Below, one piece after another: positions 1-8,646 of a DNA stretch of 64,000 nucleotides (within the stretch, counting starts at the first letter, position 1; each line of letters opens with the position of its first letter). The DNA lies in contig SCOX01000002.1 of the NCBI GenBank assembly GCA_005503055.1, forward strand, positions 124,001 through 188,000. The letters are read 5' to 3'. Position numbers and translations under genes: made by a program. A model generated the notes under the pieces. It did not search any database, was not told where the DNA came from, and saw only the letters and a program-made list of their open reading frames with translations. This DNA is from Lysobacteraceae bacterium P. Its GTDB lineage: Bacteria; Pseudomonadota; Gammaproteobacteria; Xanthomonadales; Xanthomonadaceae.

Positions 1-765
1 ATTGGCCGCGCCCGCACTGCGCGCGCCGATCACCGAGGCGCGTTTCGCGCTTTGCAGCGTGTAGGTGAACGCCTCAGCCGCCGAGGCCGTGCCGCCATCG
101 ATCAGCACGTACACTGGCACCTGCATCCGCGGCTTCGCGTAGGGCGTCGCAGGTGCCTCGCTGTAGCTTTCGGTGCGAGTGCGGAAAATGTTGTAGGCCT
201 GGGTGCCAGGCGTGAGGAAGGCACTGGCGAGATAGCCGACCATGCTCGGGGAGCCGCCCCGGTTGCCGCGCAGGTCGATGATCATCGCGCGGCTGGCCGA
301 CAGGCGCGCGAGCGCATCGTCGATCGCCACGCGCGCAGGCGCACGCTCATCGTCGAATTCGAAATGGGCGAACTCGGTCATGCGCAGCACGCCGATACCG
401 TCCGGCCGCAGTTCGACGGTCGCGATTCCATTGGGAGCGGTGGGCGCGGACGCGCGTCGCGGTGCAGCCGAACGCGCGCCATCCGCCGCGCCGTTCCATC
501 GCACGCGGAAATGCCGGTCGAGCGGGCGCAGCCGCGCAGTCAGCGCATCGGCGAGGGCCTGCGGATCGGCGAGCGTGTCGAACGCGCCGGCGCTGGCGTC
601 GCGGCGCAGGGCGTCGGCGATCTGCCCGCCCCGCGCCGGGTCGAAGTAGCGCCTGGCGATGGCGTCGGCCACGGCATCGACGGCCTCCCGTGGCGCCGGC
701 TGGGCGTTCACGACCGAAGCGAAGGACAACAGCAGGACAGCGGCGGCGCGGCACAGGTTCGGCAT
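1..765 (-). CDS. S41 family peptidase (C-terminal-processing type), 3' end outside window
   Basis: Reading leftward from an ATG at 765, the frame is open to the window edge (255 codons), so the C-terminus is missing. The N-terminus ([21 protein letters not shown]) is a typical Sec signal peptide, implying a periplasmic or secreted enzyme. A helical region is followed by the S41 core. '[11 protein letters not shown]' is the characteristic Asp-Leu-Arg-Gly-N-x-GG strand, and '[10 protein letters not shown]' carries the expected nucleophile Ser at about residue 228. The Lys of the Ser-Lys dyad would lie further on, outside the window. No PDZ domain is evident before the core, so it resembles the tail-specific-protease/IRBP-like S41 group rather than CtpA. 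It is divergent from queD. Substrate unknown. Confidence 0.85.
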   Translation of the reverse strand, partial: MPNLCRAAAVLLLSFASVVNAQPAPREAVDAVADAIARRYFDPARGGQIADALRRDASAGAFDTLADPQALADALTARLRPLDRHFRVRWNGAADGARSAAPRRASAPTAPNGIATVELRPDGIGVLRMTEFAHFEFDDERAPARVAIDDALARLSASRAMIIDLRGNRGGSPSMVGYLASAFLTPGTQAYNIFRTRTESYSEAPATPYAKPRMQVPVYVLIDGGTASAAEAFTYTLQSAKRASVIGARSAGAAN

Positions 766-853
766 GGCGTATTCCCCGGGGGTTTCCTGTCTGGATGCCG
801 CGCCGGCCGCGAGGGTCGCACCGCCCGGCACCTGCGGCGCTAAACTGGCGCGC

Positions 854-1207
854 ATGAAGATCTTCAAGGCATTCACGCTCGAAGCCGCGCACCGGCTGCC
901 CAACGTACCGCCGGGCCACAAGTGCGCGCGCCTGCACGGGCACAGTTTCCGCATCGAGATCCACGTCGAGGGCGAGATCGACCCGCACGCGGGCTGGGTC
1001 ATGGACTTCGGCGATCTGAAGGCGGCCTTCATGCCGCTCTACGACCGGCTCGACCACCACTATCTCAACGACATCGAAGGCCTGGACAACCCGACCAGCG
1101 AACGCCTGGCGGTGTGGATCTGGGAGCGCCTCAAGCCCGCGCTGCCGCTGCTGTCGGAAGTGGTCGTGCACGAGACCTGCACGTCGGGCTGCAGCTACAA
1201 AGCGTGA
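854..1207 (+). CDS. queD: 6-carboxy-5,6,7,8-tetrahydropterin synthase (QueD / PTPS family)
   Basis: This is a 117-residue protein, close to the 121 of E. coli QueD. It belongs to the step that converts 7,8-dihydroneopterin triphosphate to 6-carboxytetrahydropterin in the queuosine/7-deazaguanine pathway, in the cytoplasm. The zinc-binding histidines are visible as H13 (EAAHRLP), H28 and H30 (HGHSF). Catalytic Cys24 sits in 'HKCARLHGH', the acid/base pair is D67-H68 in 'RLDHHYL', and the substrate-anchoring Glu is E107 in 'VHETCTSG'. The ATG at 854 gives the conserved start [13 protein letters not shown]; longer in-frame starts run back into the divergent peptidase. No other queuosine gene is adjacent. 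Confidence 0.93.
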   Translation: MKIFKAFTLEAAHRLPNVPPGHKCARLHGHSFRIEIHVEGEIDPHAGWVMDFGDLKAAFMPLYDRLDHHYLNDIEGLDNPTSERLAVWIWERLKPALPLLSEVVVHETCTSGCSYKA

Positions 1208-1244
1208 GGCAGGCCGCTTGCGCGGCACTGCCGCGCGGCCTGCC
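1208..1244 (+). terminator. GC-rich two-storey hairpin after queD
   Basis: Directly after the queD stop, a perfect 9-bp outer stem (GGCAGGCCG / CGGCCTGCC) encloses a second perfect inner stem (CGCGGC-ACT-GCCGCG). There is no T-run behind it, so it is either a weak or non-canonical terminator or an RNA 3'-end-stabilising hairpin. It lies between convergent genes. Confidence 0.4.
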
Positions 1245-1417
1245 GAGCGCCCGGCCACGTTCGTAACCGAAGACGGCGCACTGCGCGCACCGCGCAGTCG
1301 CGAACGCCCGGCTATGGATGATCGAATGGAATGTTACGGAGGCTTCTCCGTGGAGCCCATCGCCGGCAGCGGCGGCGCCATCGAAGCGTCATGCCGTGCG
1401 CCACGACATCCCAGCGA

Positions 1418-3682
1418 TCACTTCACCTCCGGCCGCAGCAGCGAGCCGAAGGTCAGGTACCACGAGCTCTCGCCGTCGTCGTTTCCGCCGTAGGCGAGAA
1501 ACATCGGCCCCAGCGGCGTGCTGAAACCGACGAACAGGCTGGCGGCGAGGATGAGGTCGTCGTCGACCTCGTCCTTGCTACTCCAGGCGTTGCCCGTTTC
1601 CAGGCTGGCGCCGACGAACATCGGCAGCGAGAACAGACGACTCGTGTTGCCGGTCCGGCGGTACATCACCGCGCGCGCGAGGGCGGTCTGGTTGCCGGCC
1701 AGCGCGCGTTCGTCGAAGCCCGACAGATTGAGGAAGCCCCCGAGGAAGCCCTGCGCCTGGAAGAAGTTGTCGTCCTCCAGCGCGCTGGTCAGTCGCGTGC
1801 CGAGCAGCAGGTGGTAGCGGCCCCATGCCTGCGCCCAGTCGGCGGTGAGCCGCGCGACGTTGCCTTCGACGTTGGCGCCCATCGTTTCGGTGTACGCCTC
1901 CAGATCCGCGCTGACGCGCACGCCGCGGGTCGGAAAGTTGATGCTGTCGAGCGTGTCCCACGTCGCGTTGTACATGATGCCGGCGTATTCCTCCGCCTGG
2001 CCGCTGAAGTCTTGCGGGTTGCCGATCAACAGATCGCCGCGATCGCGACCGCGCAGCAGCTCCGCGCTGATGCGCCATTCCGGCTGCGGCGTGAATCCGG
2101 CCTGCAATGCGAGCTGGCGCCGGTTGATGCGGAATTCGGCGAGCTGGTCGCCATCGCGCCACAACGGCAGCGATTCGTTGCGCAGTTCCAGCGACGGCTG
2201 CAGGTAGAACGCGCCGGTCTGCCCGAAGGGCTGGTAGAACTCCGAACGCAGGCCGGTGATGCGACCCATGCGGATCACGTTGCGCCATTCCGCGCCCAAT
2301 GCGTTCACGTCGTTGAACGTGAGCTCCGCCGACACCATGTAGTTGCTGCGGCCGTTGAAGTTGTCGTCCAGCTGGAAGCCCAGCTTGCCGAACGCCGACC
2401 ACGGTTTCTCGGCGGGGATGATCTGCAGGCCGCGTTCGCCGTCGCGTTCGACGAGGCGGTAATCGATCTGCTGGAAGCGCCCGTCGCCGTACGCGGTGCC
2501 GATGTCCTTCTCCAGGCGCTCCGCATCGAAGGGCTGATCGATGTTTTCCGCGACCGCGCGCTCGACCTGGCGTGTCGCCGACGGCGAGCGACCGTGGACG
2601 ACCTCGAGGAACGATACCAGCTTGGGATCGAACGCGCGCATGCGCTGGCGCTTGCGGTATTCCGCGTACGTCGCCTCGTCCACCGACATCGTGCGCAGCC
2701 GCGGCAACGCGGCCTCGGCGGCACGTTCGCCGATGGCGATGGCCTCTTCGCCGCGATTGAACTCCGACGCGGTGATATCGCCCAGTTCGGGTCGGATCAG
2801 CACGTCGTCGGGTTTGAGCGTGGCGAGCGCGCGCTCGGTCCTGTCGGTCATCAGCGCCGAGATCATCTGGTCCATGATGACCAGCGGGTTCGTCAACGAC
2901 TCCTCTTTGTGCAGAGGCGAGCCGACGTCGACGACGATCAGCCGGTGCGCGCCCATCTCGCGCACGACGTCCACCGGCACGTTGTCGACCATGCCACCGT
3001 CGACGAGCAGGCGATCGCCCACACGCACCGGTGCGAACGCGCCGGGTACCGACATGCTCGAGCGGATCGCCAGCGCGAGATCGCCATCGGAAAACACCAC
3101 CTTGTCGCCGGTGACGATGTCGGCGGCGACGGCGCGGAATGGAATCGGGAGCTGGTCGAAGTTGTGCACGTCCCAGGTCGAGATCGTCAGCCGCCGCATC
3201 AGCATCAGCAACTTCTGTCCCTGCACGATGCCGACCGGCAGCACGACGCGGCCGTCGACGTAGCCGATCTCCAGGTTGAGCAGGTAGCGGAAGTCGGCGT
3301 CCTTGCGCCGCATCGGCTGGCCGGGGCGCGGCGGGTCGTCGACGAACATGTCGGCCCAGTCGATGGTGCGGATCAGGTCTTCCATTTCCGCCGGCGTGTA
3401 GCCGGTGGCGTACAGGCCGCCGACGATCGAGCCCATGCTGGTGCCGGCCATCTGGCACACCGGGATGCGCTCGCGTTCGAGCACCTTGAGCACGCCGACG
3501 TGGGCCGAGCCGCGGGCGCCGCCGCCGCCGAGAACCAGGCCGATGCAGGGCGGTTCCTGCGGCACGGCGGGCGTCTGGGCGCTGGCGGGAATCGCAGCCA
3601 GGCACGCGATCGACAGGGCCACCGAGGCCAGGATCCGCCCGAAGCGGCGCAGCTGCGTGGGGCGGGCGGTCGCGTCCATCAT
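1418..3682 (-). CDS. PlpD-type patatin autotransporter (type Vd secretion), outer-membrane phospholipase
   Basis: The start is the first of two tandem ATGs at 3682, preceded by an AGGA at suitable spacing. It gives a clean Sec signal peptide ending ASA-QT. A more upstream start would put about 49 unrelated residues in front. Next comes a patatin domain (about residues 40-260): oxyanion loop 'GGGGARGSAHVG', nucleophile Ser in 'GTSMGS', and Asp partner in 'DGGMVDNVP'. A POTRA-like stretch and a BamA/TamA-like beta-barrel fill the C-terminal half, with many alternating polar/aromatic strands and a final 'SSWYLTFGSLLRPEVK'. Length (about 754 aa) and domain order match Pseudomonas PlpD/FplA. The expected activity is phospholipase A1 with surface exposure or release of the patatin domain. 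Convergent with queD. Confidence 0.9.
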   Translation of the reverse strand: MMDATARPTQLRRFGRILASVALSIACLAAIPASAQTPAVPQEPPCIGLVLGGGGARGSAHVGVLKVLERERIPVCQMAGTSMGSIVGGLYATGYTPAEMEDLIRTIDWADMFVDDPPRPGQPMRRKDADFRYLLNLEIGYVDGRVVLPVGIVQGQKLLMLMRRLTISTWDVHNFDQLPIPFRAVAADIVTGDKVVFSDGDLALAIRSSMSVPGAFAPVRVGDRLLVDGGMVDNVPVDVVREMGAHRLIVVDVGSPLHKEESLTNPLVIMDQMISALMTDRTERALATLKPDDVLIRPELGDITASEFNRGEEAIAIGERAAEAALPRLRTMSVDEATYAEYRKRQRMRAFDPKLVSFLEVVHGRSPSATRQVERAVAENIDQPFDAERLEKDIGTAYGDGRFQQIDYRLVERDGERGLQIIPAEKPWSAFGKLGFQLDDNFNGRSNYMVSAELTFNDVNALGAEWRNVIRMGRITGLRSEFYQPFGQTGAFYLQPSLELRNESLPLWRDGDQLAEFRINRRQLALQAGFTPQPEWRISAELLRGRDRGDLLIGNPQDFSGQAEEYAGIMYNATWDTLDSINFPTRGVRVSADLEAYTETMGANVEGNVARLTADWAQAWGRYHLLLGTRLTSALEDDNFFQAQGFLGGFLNLSGFDERALAGNQTALARAVMYRRTGNTSRLFSLPMFVGASLETGNAWSSKDEVDDDLILAASLFVGFSTPLGPMFLAYGGNDDGESSWYLTFGSLLRPEVK

Positions 3683-3788
3683 CGTCCGGTCATCCTGGTT
3701 GGCGAGCCTGCGCGCCGGGGCCCCGTCGCAGCCCGATTCTGCCATCGCGCCGTTGAAGCCCCAATGCAAAATGAACCCGCCCGGGGAC

Positions 3789-3820
3789 TTGTTGCACTGC
3801 AACAAACATCGCGCTATGCT
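3789..3820 (+). promoter_or_regulatory. Phasin promoter with palindromic PhaR-like operator
   Basis: A perfect 8-1-8 palindrome, TTGTTGCA-C-TGCAACAA (3789-3805), overlaps a -35 box TTGCAC (3792-3797). A -10 box TATGCT (3815-3820) follows after exactly 17 bp, and the phasin ATG lies about 48 bp further on. TGC/GCA-rich palindromes are the known binding sites of the PHA-responsive repressor PhaR upstream of phasin genes. Assigning this site to a PhaR-like regulator is inference; no regulator gene is in the window. Confidence 0.65.
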
Positions 3821-3867
3821 GCACCGCACAATCCAACTCCCTCCCCCGGATTGCTCAGGAGACCGCC

Positions 3868-4275
3868 ATGTACCAGCCGTTCAACGAACAGTTTGCCGCC
3901 GCTACGCGCCAGTTCGCGGACACGGCCGCACAGGCCAACCGTCTGGCCCTCGACAACGCCGAGGCCATCTTCGGCCTGCAGCTTTCGGCCCTCGAGGACC
4001 GCGTCAACGCCACCTTCGCCTTCCTCGGCGAAGCGGCCGAAGTGCGTGATTTCGACAGCCTCAAGACCCTGTGGCCGAAGGGCGCGCAGGTGGCCCGCGA
4101 GAACCTCGAGCGCGGCATCGCCACCGGCCAGGAAGTTTTCGGCCGCACCCTGAAGACCCAGGGCGCGATCACCGAGCTGACCAAGTCCCAGTTCGAAGCC
4201 GCCGCCCGCGGTGTGCAGGCCGACGTCGCCAAGACCGTCCAGGCCGCCGCTGCCGCTGCGCCGAAGGCCAAGTAA
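3868..4275 (+). CDS. phaP: Phasin family protein (PHA granule-associated)
   Basis: A 135-residue, almost entirely helical amphipathic protein starting MYQPFNEQFAA. The layout is typical of the phasin_2 family: an N-terminal 'F.EQFAAATRQF' helix, a central 'LGEAAEVRDFDSLKTLWPKGAQ' region, a 'KTQGAITELTKSQFEAA' helix, and an Ala/Lys-rich tail ending AAPKAK. Phasins coat polyhydroxyalkanoate granules and shield the polymer surface. In bacteria without PHA synthesis they can act as general surfactant/stress proteins. A good ribosome site (CAGGAGA) precedes the ATG. A palindromic operator sits on the promoter and a Rho-independent terminator follows, so it is a single-gene unit. No PHA synthase is in the window, so the physiological role is inferred. 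Confidence 0.85.
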   Translation: MYQPFNEQFAAATRQFADTAAQANRLALDNAEAIFGLQLSALEDRVNATFAFLGEAAEVRDFDSLKTLWPKGAQVARENLERGIATGQEVFGRTLKTQGAITELTKSQFEAAARGVQADVAKTVQAAAAAAPKAK

Positions 4276-4346
4276 TTCCGAATCTCTCTCCTTAACTGGC
4301 TTTATTTTTCCAAACACTCCGCCACCCCTCCCGGCGGTCTGGAAAG

Positions 4347-4374
4347 CCCGGCAGCGCAAGCTGTCGGGTTTTTT
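4347..4374 (+). terminator. Rho-independent terminator of the phasin gene
   Basis: Stem CCCGGCAG / CTGTCGGG (one G-T pair) with a 6-nt loop, followed by six T residues, about 70 bp past the phasin stop. Confidence 0.8.
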
Positions 4375-4395
4375 ATTGCCCGGACGGCAGCCCGG

Positions 4396-4428
4396 CGAAT
4401 CGCATTTCGGGCGAATTTCGTGCATTAT
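4396..4428 (+). promoter_or_regulatory. Candidate autoregulatory operator of the Xre-RES module
   Basis: Two inverted CGAA...TTCG elements (CGAA-tcgcat-TTCG at 4396-4409 and CGAA-t-TTCG at 4412-4420) lie immediately before a -10-like CATTAT (4423-4428) and about 30 bp ahead of the antitoxin ATG. The spacing of about 16 bp between CGAA half-sites and the position over the promoter suit an Xre-family autorepressor. This is inference from symmetry and position only. Confidence 0.35.
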
Positions 4429-4457
4429 GCGTGCGTAGCCACGGTCGGAGTCTGTCC

Positions 4458-4838
4458 ATGAACGCCGTCATGAAGCCGCACACCGGCCTCGCCGAATCGT
4501 TGCGAGAGCCCGAACAGGTCTATCTCTCGCCCCGCCGCATCGGCGAGGCCCTGGGTTTGCAGGTCCAGAGCCTGGCCGAACGCGCCCGCGTCAGCCGCAA
4601 CACCCCGACCGCGCGCCCGCAGAACGAGCATCTCCAGCAGTACCTGCGCGACGTCGTGCGCGTCATCGCTGCCGCCGAGGACGCCGCTGCTGGCGATCGC
4701 ACGCGCGCCATCTTCTGGTTCATGAACGACCCGCTGCCCGAGTTCGATTACCTCACCGCCGACGCGCTGGTGCAGGCAGGAAAAGCGCAGGCCGTCATCG
4801 ACTACATCGAGTCGATCGCCGGCGGCGCGACCGGATGA
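4458..4838 (+). CDS. Xre/MbcA/ParS-type antitoxin (DUF2384)
   Basis: A 126-residue protein. The N-terminal half has a helix-turn-helix-like segment ('LSPRRIGEALGLQVQSLAERARVSRNTP'). The C-terminal half fits the DUF2384 toxin-binding fold: 'AIFWFMNDPLPEFDYLTADALVQ' followed by 'GKAQAVIDYIESIAGG', comparable to the family's 'W...P...L.G.TP.ELL..G..E.V...L'. The ATG at 4458 is preferred over an in-frame start 27 bp upstream because the region before it holds the candidate operator and promoter. Its stop overlaps the RES toxin start by 4 bp (ATGA), the usual arrangement for Xre-RES type II pairs. The expected role is to neutralise the toxin and repress the operon. Confidence 0.85.
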   Translation: MNAVMKPHTGLAESLREPEQVYLSPRRIGEALGLQVQSLAERARVSRNTPTARPQNEHLQQYLRDVVRVIAAAEDAAAGDRTRAIFWFMNDPLPEFDYLTADALVQAGKAQAVIDYIESIAGGATG

Positions 4839-5389
4839 TCCTGCGCGAGTTGGACGATGGCGACGCGCTGTATCGCGTCATCGTCCCGCGCTGGTCGCAC
4901 TCACCGACCTCCGGCGCCGGCGCCGCGCGCAAGGGCGGACGGTTCAACCGCTCCGGTCTCGAAGCGTTGTACTTGTCCCGCGAAGTCGAAACAGCGGTGG
5001 AAGAGTACCGGCAGCACGAGCTGCTGCTGCCGCCGGGCACGCTGGTGACCTTCCTGGTGGGCCCGCTGACGGTCGTGGACTTCGCGCGCGGTTACGAGAA
5101 CGGTCGCTGGGATCCGATCTGGGCCGAGCACGCCTGCAACTGGCGCCATCTCGCATTCGAAGAACACATCGAACCGTCGAGCTGGGTCCTGGGCGACCTG
5201 GCGCTCGACGCCGGCGCGGCGGGCATCCTCTTCCCTTCCGCCGTGCGCGCGGGCGGCACGAACCTGGTGCTGTTCAATTCGAGCCAGTTGCCCGCGCGGT
5301 TGTTGCGCGTGCACGACCCGGATAGACAACTCCCGCAGGATGGGAGCGCGTGGTCGAGCGCATCGGATGCTGGAGCCGCGCCCGAATGA
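4835..5389 (+). CDS. RES-domain toxin (NAD+-consuming, Xre-RES family)
   Basis: A 184-residue protein that overlaps the antitoxin gene by 4 bp. The RES signature is present: 'LYRVIVPRW' near the N-terminus, 'GGRFNRSGLEALYLS' (the family's GGRWN..G...LY.S), Glu in 'EVETAVEEYRQHE', and a C-terminal 'LVLFNSSQLPARLL' carrying the conserved Ser. Characterised relatives (RES-Xre of Photorhabdus and Pseudomonas, MbcT of Mycobacterium, ParT of Sphingobium) deplete NAD+ or ADP-ribosylate a target. This one is predicted to act on NAD+ in the cytoplasm. About 20 Ser/Ala-rich residues after the RES core look dispensable. A bidirectional terminator lies 32 bp past the stop. Confidence 0.87.
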   Translation: MILRELDDGDALYRVIVPRWSHSPTSGAGAARKGGRFNRSGLEALYLSREVETAVEEYRQHELLLPPGTLVTFLVGPLTVVDFARGYENGRWDPIWAEHACNWRHLAFEEHIEPSSWVLGDLALDAGAAGILFPSAVRAGGTNLVLFNSSQLPARLLRVHDPDRQLPQDGSAWSSASDAGAAPE

Positions 5390-5420
5390 CGCCGCATGGC
5401 GATCGGGCCCCATAAAAGAA

Positions 5421-5445
5421 AAGCCCGCCAATTGGCGGGCTTTTC
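5421..5445. terminator. Bidirectional terminator between RES toxin and RND pump
   Basis: Perfect stem AAGCCCGCCAATTGGCGGGCTT, flanked by T's on the right (5441-5444) and an A-rich run on the left (5414-5422). It can serve both the rightward toxin gene and the leftward efflux operon, which end 32 and 19 bp away. Confidence 0.85.
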
Positions 5446-5463
5446 ACTGTCGCTAACGCAGGA

Positions 5464-8400
5464 TCAGGTCGCCGGACGCGGTCGGGCTTCCTCTTCCTCG
5501 TCGTCGCGTTCGATCACCGGCTTCTCGTCCATCTTGTCGCCCAGCAGGCGACGCACCGCGACGTAGAACACCGGGATCAGCAGCAGGCCGAGGAACGTTG
5601 CGAAGATCATGCCGCCGATCACGCCGGTACCGATGGCGTGGCGGGAGTTGGCGCCGGCGCCCGTGGAAATCGCCAGCGGGAACACGCCCATGATGAAGGC
5701 GAACGACGTCATCAGGATCGGACGGAAGCGCAGGTGCGCGGCCTCGATCGTCGCATCGCGCAGCGTCTTGCCCGCCTGGCGTTGCTCGATGGCGAACTCC
5801 ACGATCAGGATCGCGTTCTTGGCCGCAAGGCCGATCACCGTGATCAGGCCGATCTTGAAATAGATGTCGTTGGGCAGTCCGCGCAGCAGCGAGAACAGCA
5901 CCGCGCCGAGCGCGCCCAGCGGCACCACCAGCAACACCGCGACCGGCACCGACCAGCTTTCGTACAACGCCGCCAGGCACAGGAACACCACCAGGATCGA
6001 CAGCGCGAGCAGCGCGGGCGCCTGGTTGCCCGACAGGATTTCCTGGTACGACTGGCCCGTCCAGTCGTAGCCGAAGCCCTGCGGCAGGTCCTTCTCGACG
6101 ATGTTCTGCATCGCGCTCATCGCCTCGCCCGAGCTGTGCCCCGGCGCCTGCGAACCCACGATCTCCACCGCGGCATAACCGTTGTAGCGCGTCAGCGACG
6201 GCGAGGCGGTGATCCAGTGGTTACGCACGACATTCGACAGCGGCACCATCGAGGCCGCCTCGCCCGGGGCCGCCTGCGTCAGCGGGCTGGGCGTGTAGAT
6301 GCGCGCCAGCGATTCCGGACCAGTGCGGTACGGCGCGTCGGCCTGCATGGTCACGCGCTTCACGCGGCCTTCGTCGACGAAGTCGTTGACGTAGACCGGC
6401 GCCAGCATCAGCTGGATCGCGCTGTAGATGTCGCCCACCGACAGGCCCATCGACTGCGCCTGCACGCGGTCGACGTCCAGTCGCAACTGCGGCGATGCCT
6501 CCAGTTCGTTCGGACGCACGCCCGTCAGCGCCTTGTCCTCCCCGGCCTTGCCGAGCAGCGTGTTGCGCGCATCGGTCAGCGCCGCGCGACCCTGACCACT
6601 GCGGTCCTGCAGGTACATGTCGAAGCCGCCGAACTGGCCCAGACCGCTCACCGTCGGCAGGTTGATCACGAAGATCTGCGCGTCGCGGATGCCGAACAGC
6701 GCCATGTTCGCCTTCTGGATGAACTCCGAGGCGGTGACATTGCGGTCGTCCCACGGCTTGAGGCGGATGAACGCGATGCCGACGTTCTCGCCCTGGCCGA
6801 CGAAGCTGAAGCCGGCGACGGTGAAGATGCCGTCGAAGCCGTCTTCCTTCTGCATCGTCTCGCGCACTTCATCCAGCACCGTGTTGGTGCGGTTGATCGT
6901 CGCACCCGGCGGCAGGTTGATCAGTGCGATCGCGTAGCCCTGGTCTTCCTCGGGCAGGAAGCTGCCGGGCATGCGCGTGAACAGGAAACCGCACAGCACC
7001 ACCAGCACGCCGAACAGCATCATCCAGCGCGGCGTGTGCTTGATCGCGCTGCCGATGTGGCCGATGTAGGTCGTGGCGACCTTGTCGTAGTACTTGTTGA
7101 AGGTACGGAAGACGAAGTTGTCGCGATGGTGGTCGGCGGTGGGCTTCAGCAGCGTCGCGCACAGCGCGGGCGTGAAGCCCAGCGCGAGGAACGCCGAGAA
7201 GAACATCGCCATGGCGATGGTGATGGCGAACTGCTTGTAGATCTCGCCCGCCGAACCGCCCTGGAACGCGGACGGGATGAACACCGCCGCCAGCACGACC
7301 GTGATCGCCACGACTGCACCGCTGATCTGGCCCATCGACTTGCGCGTGGCGGCCTTCGGCGAGAGCCCTTCCTCGGTCATGATGCGTTCGACGTTCTCGA
7401 TCACCACGATCGCGTCGTCCACCACGATGCCGATCGCCAGCACCATGCCGAACAGGCTGAGCTGGTTGATCGTGAACCCGATGAAATACATGCCCAGGAA
7501 CGTGCCGAGCAGCGCGATCGGGATCACCAGCGTCGGGATCAGCGTTGCCCGCAGGTTCTGCAGGAAGATCAGCATCACCAGGAAGACGAGCACGATCGCT
7601 TCGAGCAGCGTCTTGATCACTTCCTTGATCGAGACGGCGACGAAGGTCGAGCTGTCGTAGGGCGAGAACCAGGTCACGCCCTGCGGGAACGTGGCCTGCA
7701 ATTCATCCATGCGCTTGGTGACGGCCTCCGCCACGCCCAGCGCGTTGGCGCCCGGCGCGAGCTGGATGGCGAAGCCGGCGGCGGGCTTGCCGTCCCAGCG
7801 GCTGTCGAAGCCATAGGACGTGGCGCCCAGACCGATGCGCGCGACGTCACGCAGGCGGACGGTCGTGCCGTCGCCGTTGGTGCGCAGGATGATGTTGCCG
7901 AACTGCTCGGGCGTGCTGAAGCGGCCCTCGGCGGACACGGTCGCGGTGAAGCCCTGCTCCACCGGTGCCGGGTCGGCGCCGATCTTGCCGGCCGCGAACT
8001 GCACGTTCTGGCCGCGCACCGCGGTGAGCACCTGCGTGGCCGACAGGCCGAAGCCGCGCAACTGGTCGGGGTTCAACCAGATGTTCATCGCGTATTCGCT
8101 GCCGAACTGCTGGGTGCTGCCCACGCCCGGCACGCGCGCGATCTGGTCCAGCACGCGCGAACCGACGATGTCGCTGAGCGCATCGCGGTCCATCGACTCG
8201 TCTTCCGAGCGCAGCGCGACGACCTTGAGGAAGCCGGCGTTGGCCTTCGCCACGACGACGCCCTGCTGCACCACTTCCGTGGGCAGGCGCGGCGTGGCGA
8301 GCGCGACCTTGTTCTGCACCTGCACCTGCGCGATGTCCGGATCGGTGCCCGGCGCGAAGGTGAGGGTGATGTTGGAGCCGCCGCTGGAGCTGGAGGACGA

Positions 8401-8637
8401 GGAGAAGTAGACGAGGTTGTCGATGCCCGTCAGCTGCTGCTCGATCACCTGCGTGACCGCGCCCTCGGCCGTTTCGGCGCTGGCGCCCGGATAGGACGCG
8501 GACACCGTCACCTGCGGCGGCGCGATGCTGGGATAGGACTCCACGCCGAGGTTCAGGATCGCGAGCACGCCGCAAAGCGAGATCAGGATCGCGATGACCC
8601 AGGCGAAGACCGGGTGGTTGATGAAGAATCTGGACAT
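5464..8637 (-). CDS. RND multidrug efflux pump inner-membrane transporter (AcrB/MexB family)
   Basis: A 1057-residue HAE1-family RND transporter starting MSRFFINHPVFAWVIAI. The proton-relay residues are at canonical positions: D407-D408 in 'GIVVDDAIVV' (TM4) and K940 in 'GLAAKNAILIVEF' (TM10), the same numbers as E. coli AcrB. The first large periplasmic loop shows the porter signature 'VESYPSIAPPQVTVSASYPGA', and twelve membrane segments fall in the usual 1+5+1+5 pattern. Energy comes from proton import, and substrates are lipophilic drugs, dyes or detergents. The C-terminus ends in an acidic then Arg/Pro-rich cytoplasmic tail. It is 9 bp downstream of its periplasmic adaptor gene. No outer-membrane channel gene follows, so it must use a TolC/OprM-type channel encoded elsewhere. 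Confidence 0.96.
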   Translation of the reverse strand: MSRFFINHPVFAWVIAILISLCGVLAILNLGVESYPSIAPPQVTVSASYPGASAETAEGAVTQVIEQQLTGIDNLVYFSSSSSSSGGSNITLTFAPGTDPDIAQVQVQNKVALATPRLPTEVVQQGVVVAKANAGFLKVVALRSEDESMDRDALSDIVGSRVLDQIARVPGVGSTQQFGSEYAMNIWLNPDQLRGFGLSATQVLTAVRGQNVQFAAGKIGADPAPVEQGFTATVSAEGRFSTPEQFGNIILRTNGDGTTVRLRDVARIGLGATSYGFDSRWDGKPAAGFAIQLAPGANALGVAEAVTKRMDELQATFPQGVTWFSPYDSSTFVAVSIKEVIKTLLEAIVLVFLVMLIFLQNLRATLIPTLVIPIALLGTFLGMYFIGFTINQLSLFGMVLAIGIVVDDAIVVIENVERIMTEEGLSPKAATRKSMGQISGAVVAITVVLAAVFIPSAFQGGSAGEIYKQFAITIAMAMFFSAFLALGFTPALCATLLKPTADHHRDNFVFRTFNKYYDKVATTYIGHIGSAIKHTPRWMMLFGVLVVLCGFLFTRMPGSFLPEEDQGYAIALINLPPGATINRTNTVLDEVRETMQKEDGFDGIFTVAGFSFVGQGENVGIAFIRLKPWDDRNVTASEFIQKANMALFGIRDAQIFVINLPTVSGLGQFGGFDMYLQDRSGQGRAALTDARNTLLGKAGEDKALTGVRPNELEASPQLRLDVDRVQAQSMGLSVGDIYSAIQLMLAPVYVNDFVDEGRVKRVTMQADAPYRTGPESLARIYTPSPLTQAAPGEAASMVPLSNVVRNHWITASPSLTRYNGYAAVEIVGSQAPGHSSGEAMSAMQNIVEKDLPQGFGYDWTGQSYQEILSGNQAPALLALSILVVFLCLAALYESWSVPVAVLLVVPLGALGAVLFSLLRGLPNDIYFKIGLITVIGLAAKNAILIVEFAIEQRQAGKTLRDATIEAAHLRFRPILMTSFAFIMGVFPLAISTGAGANSRHAIGTGVIGGMIFATFLGLLLIPVFYVAVRRLLGDKMDEKPVIERDDEEEEARPRPAT

Positions 8638-8646
8638 GGCGGGGGA

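Noticed and set aside
1331-4153. A 940-codon plus-strand frame spanning the patatin gene and phasin start
   Set aside because: It is the shadow of the PlpD-type gene; its 3' end reads the phasin out of frame.
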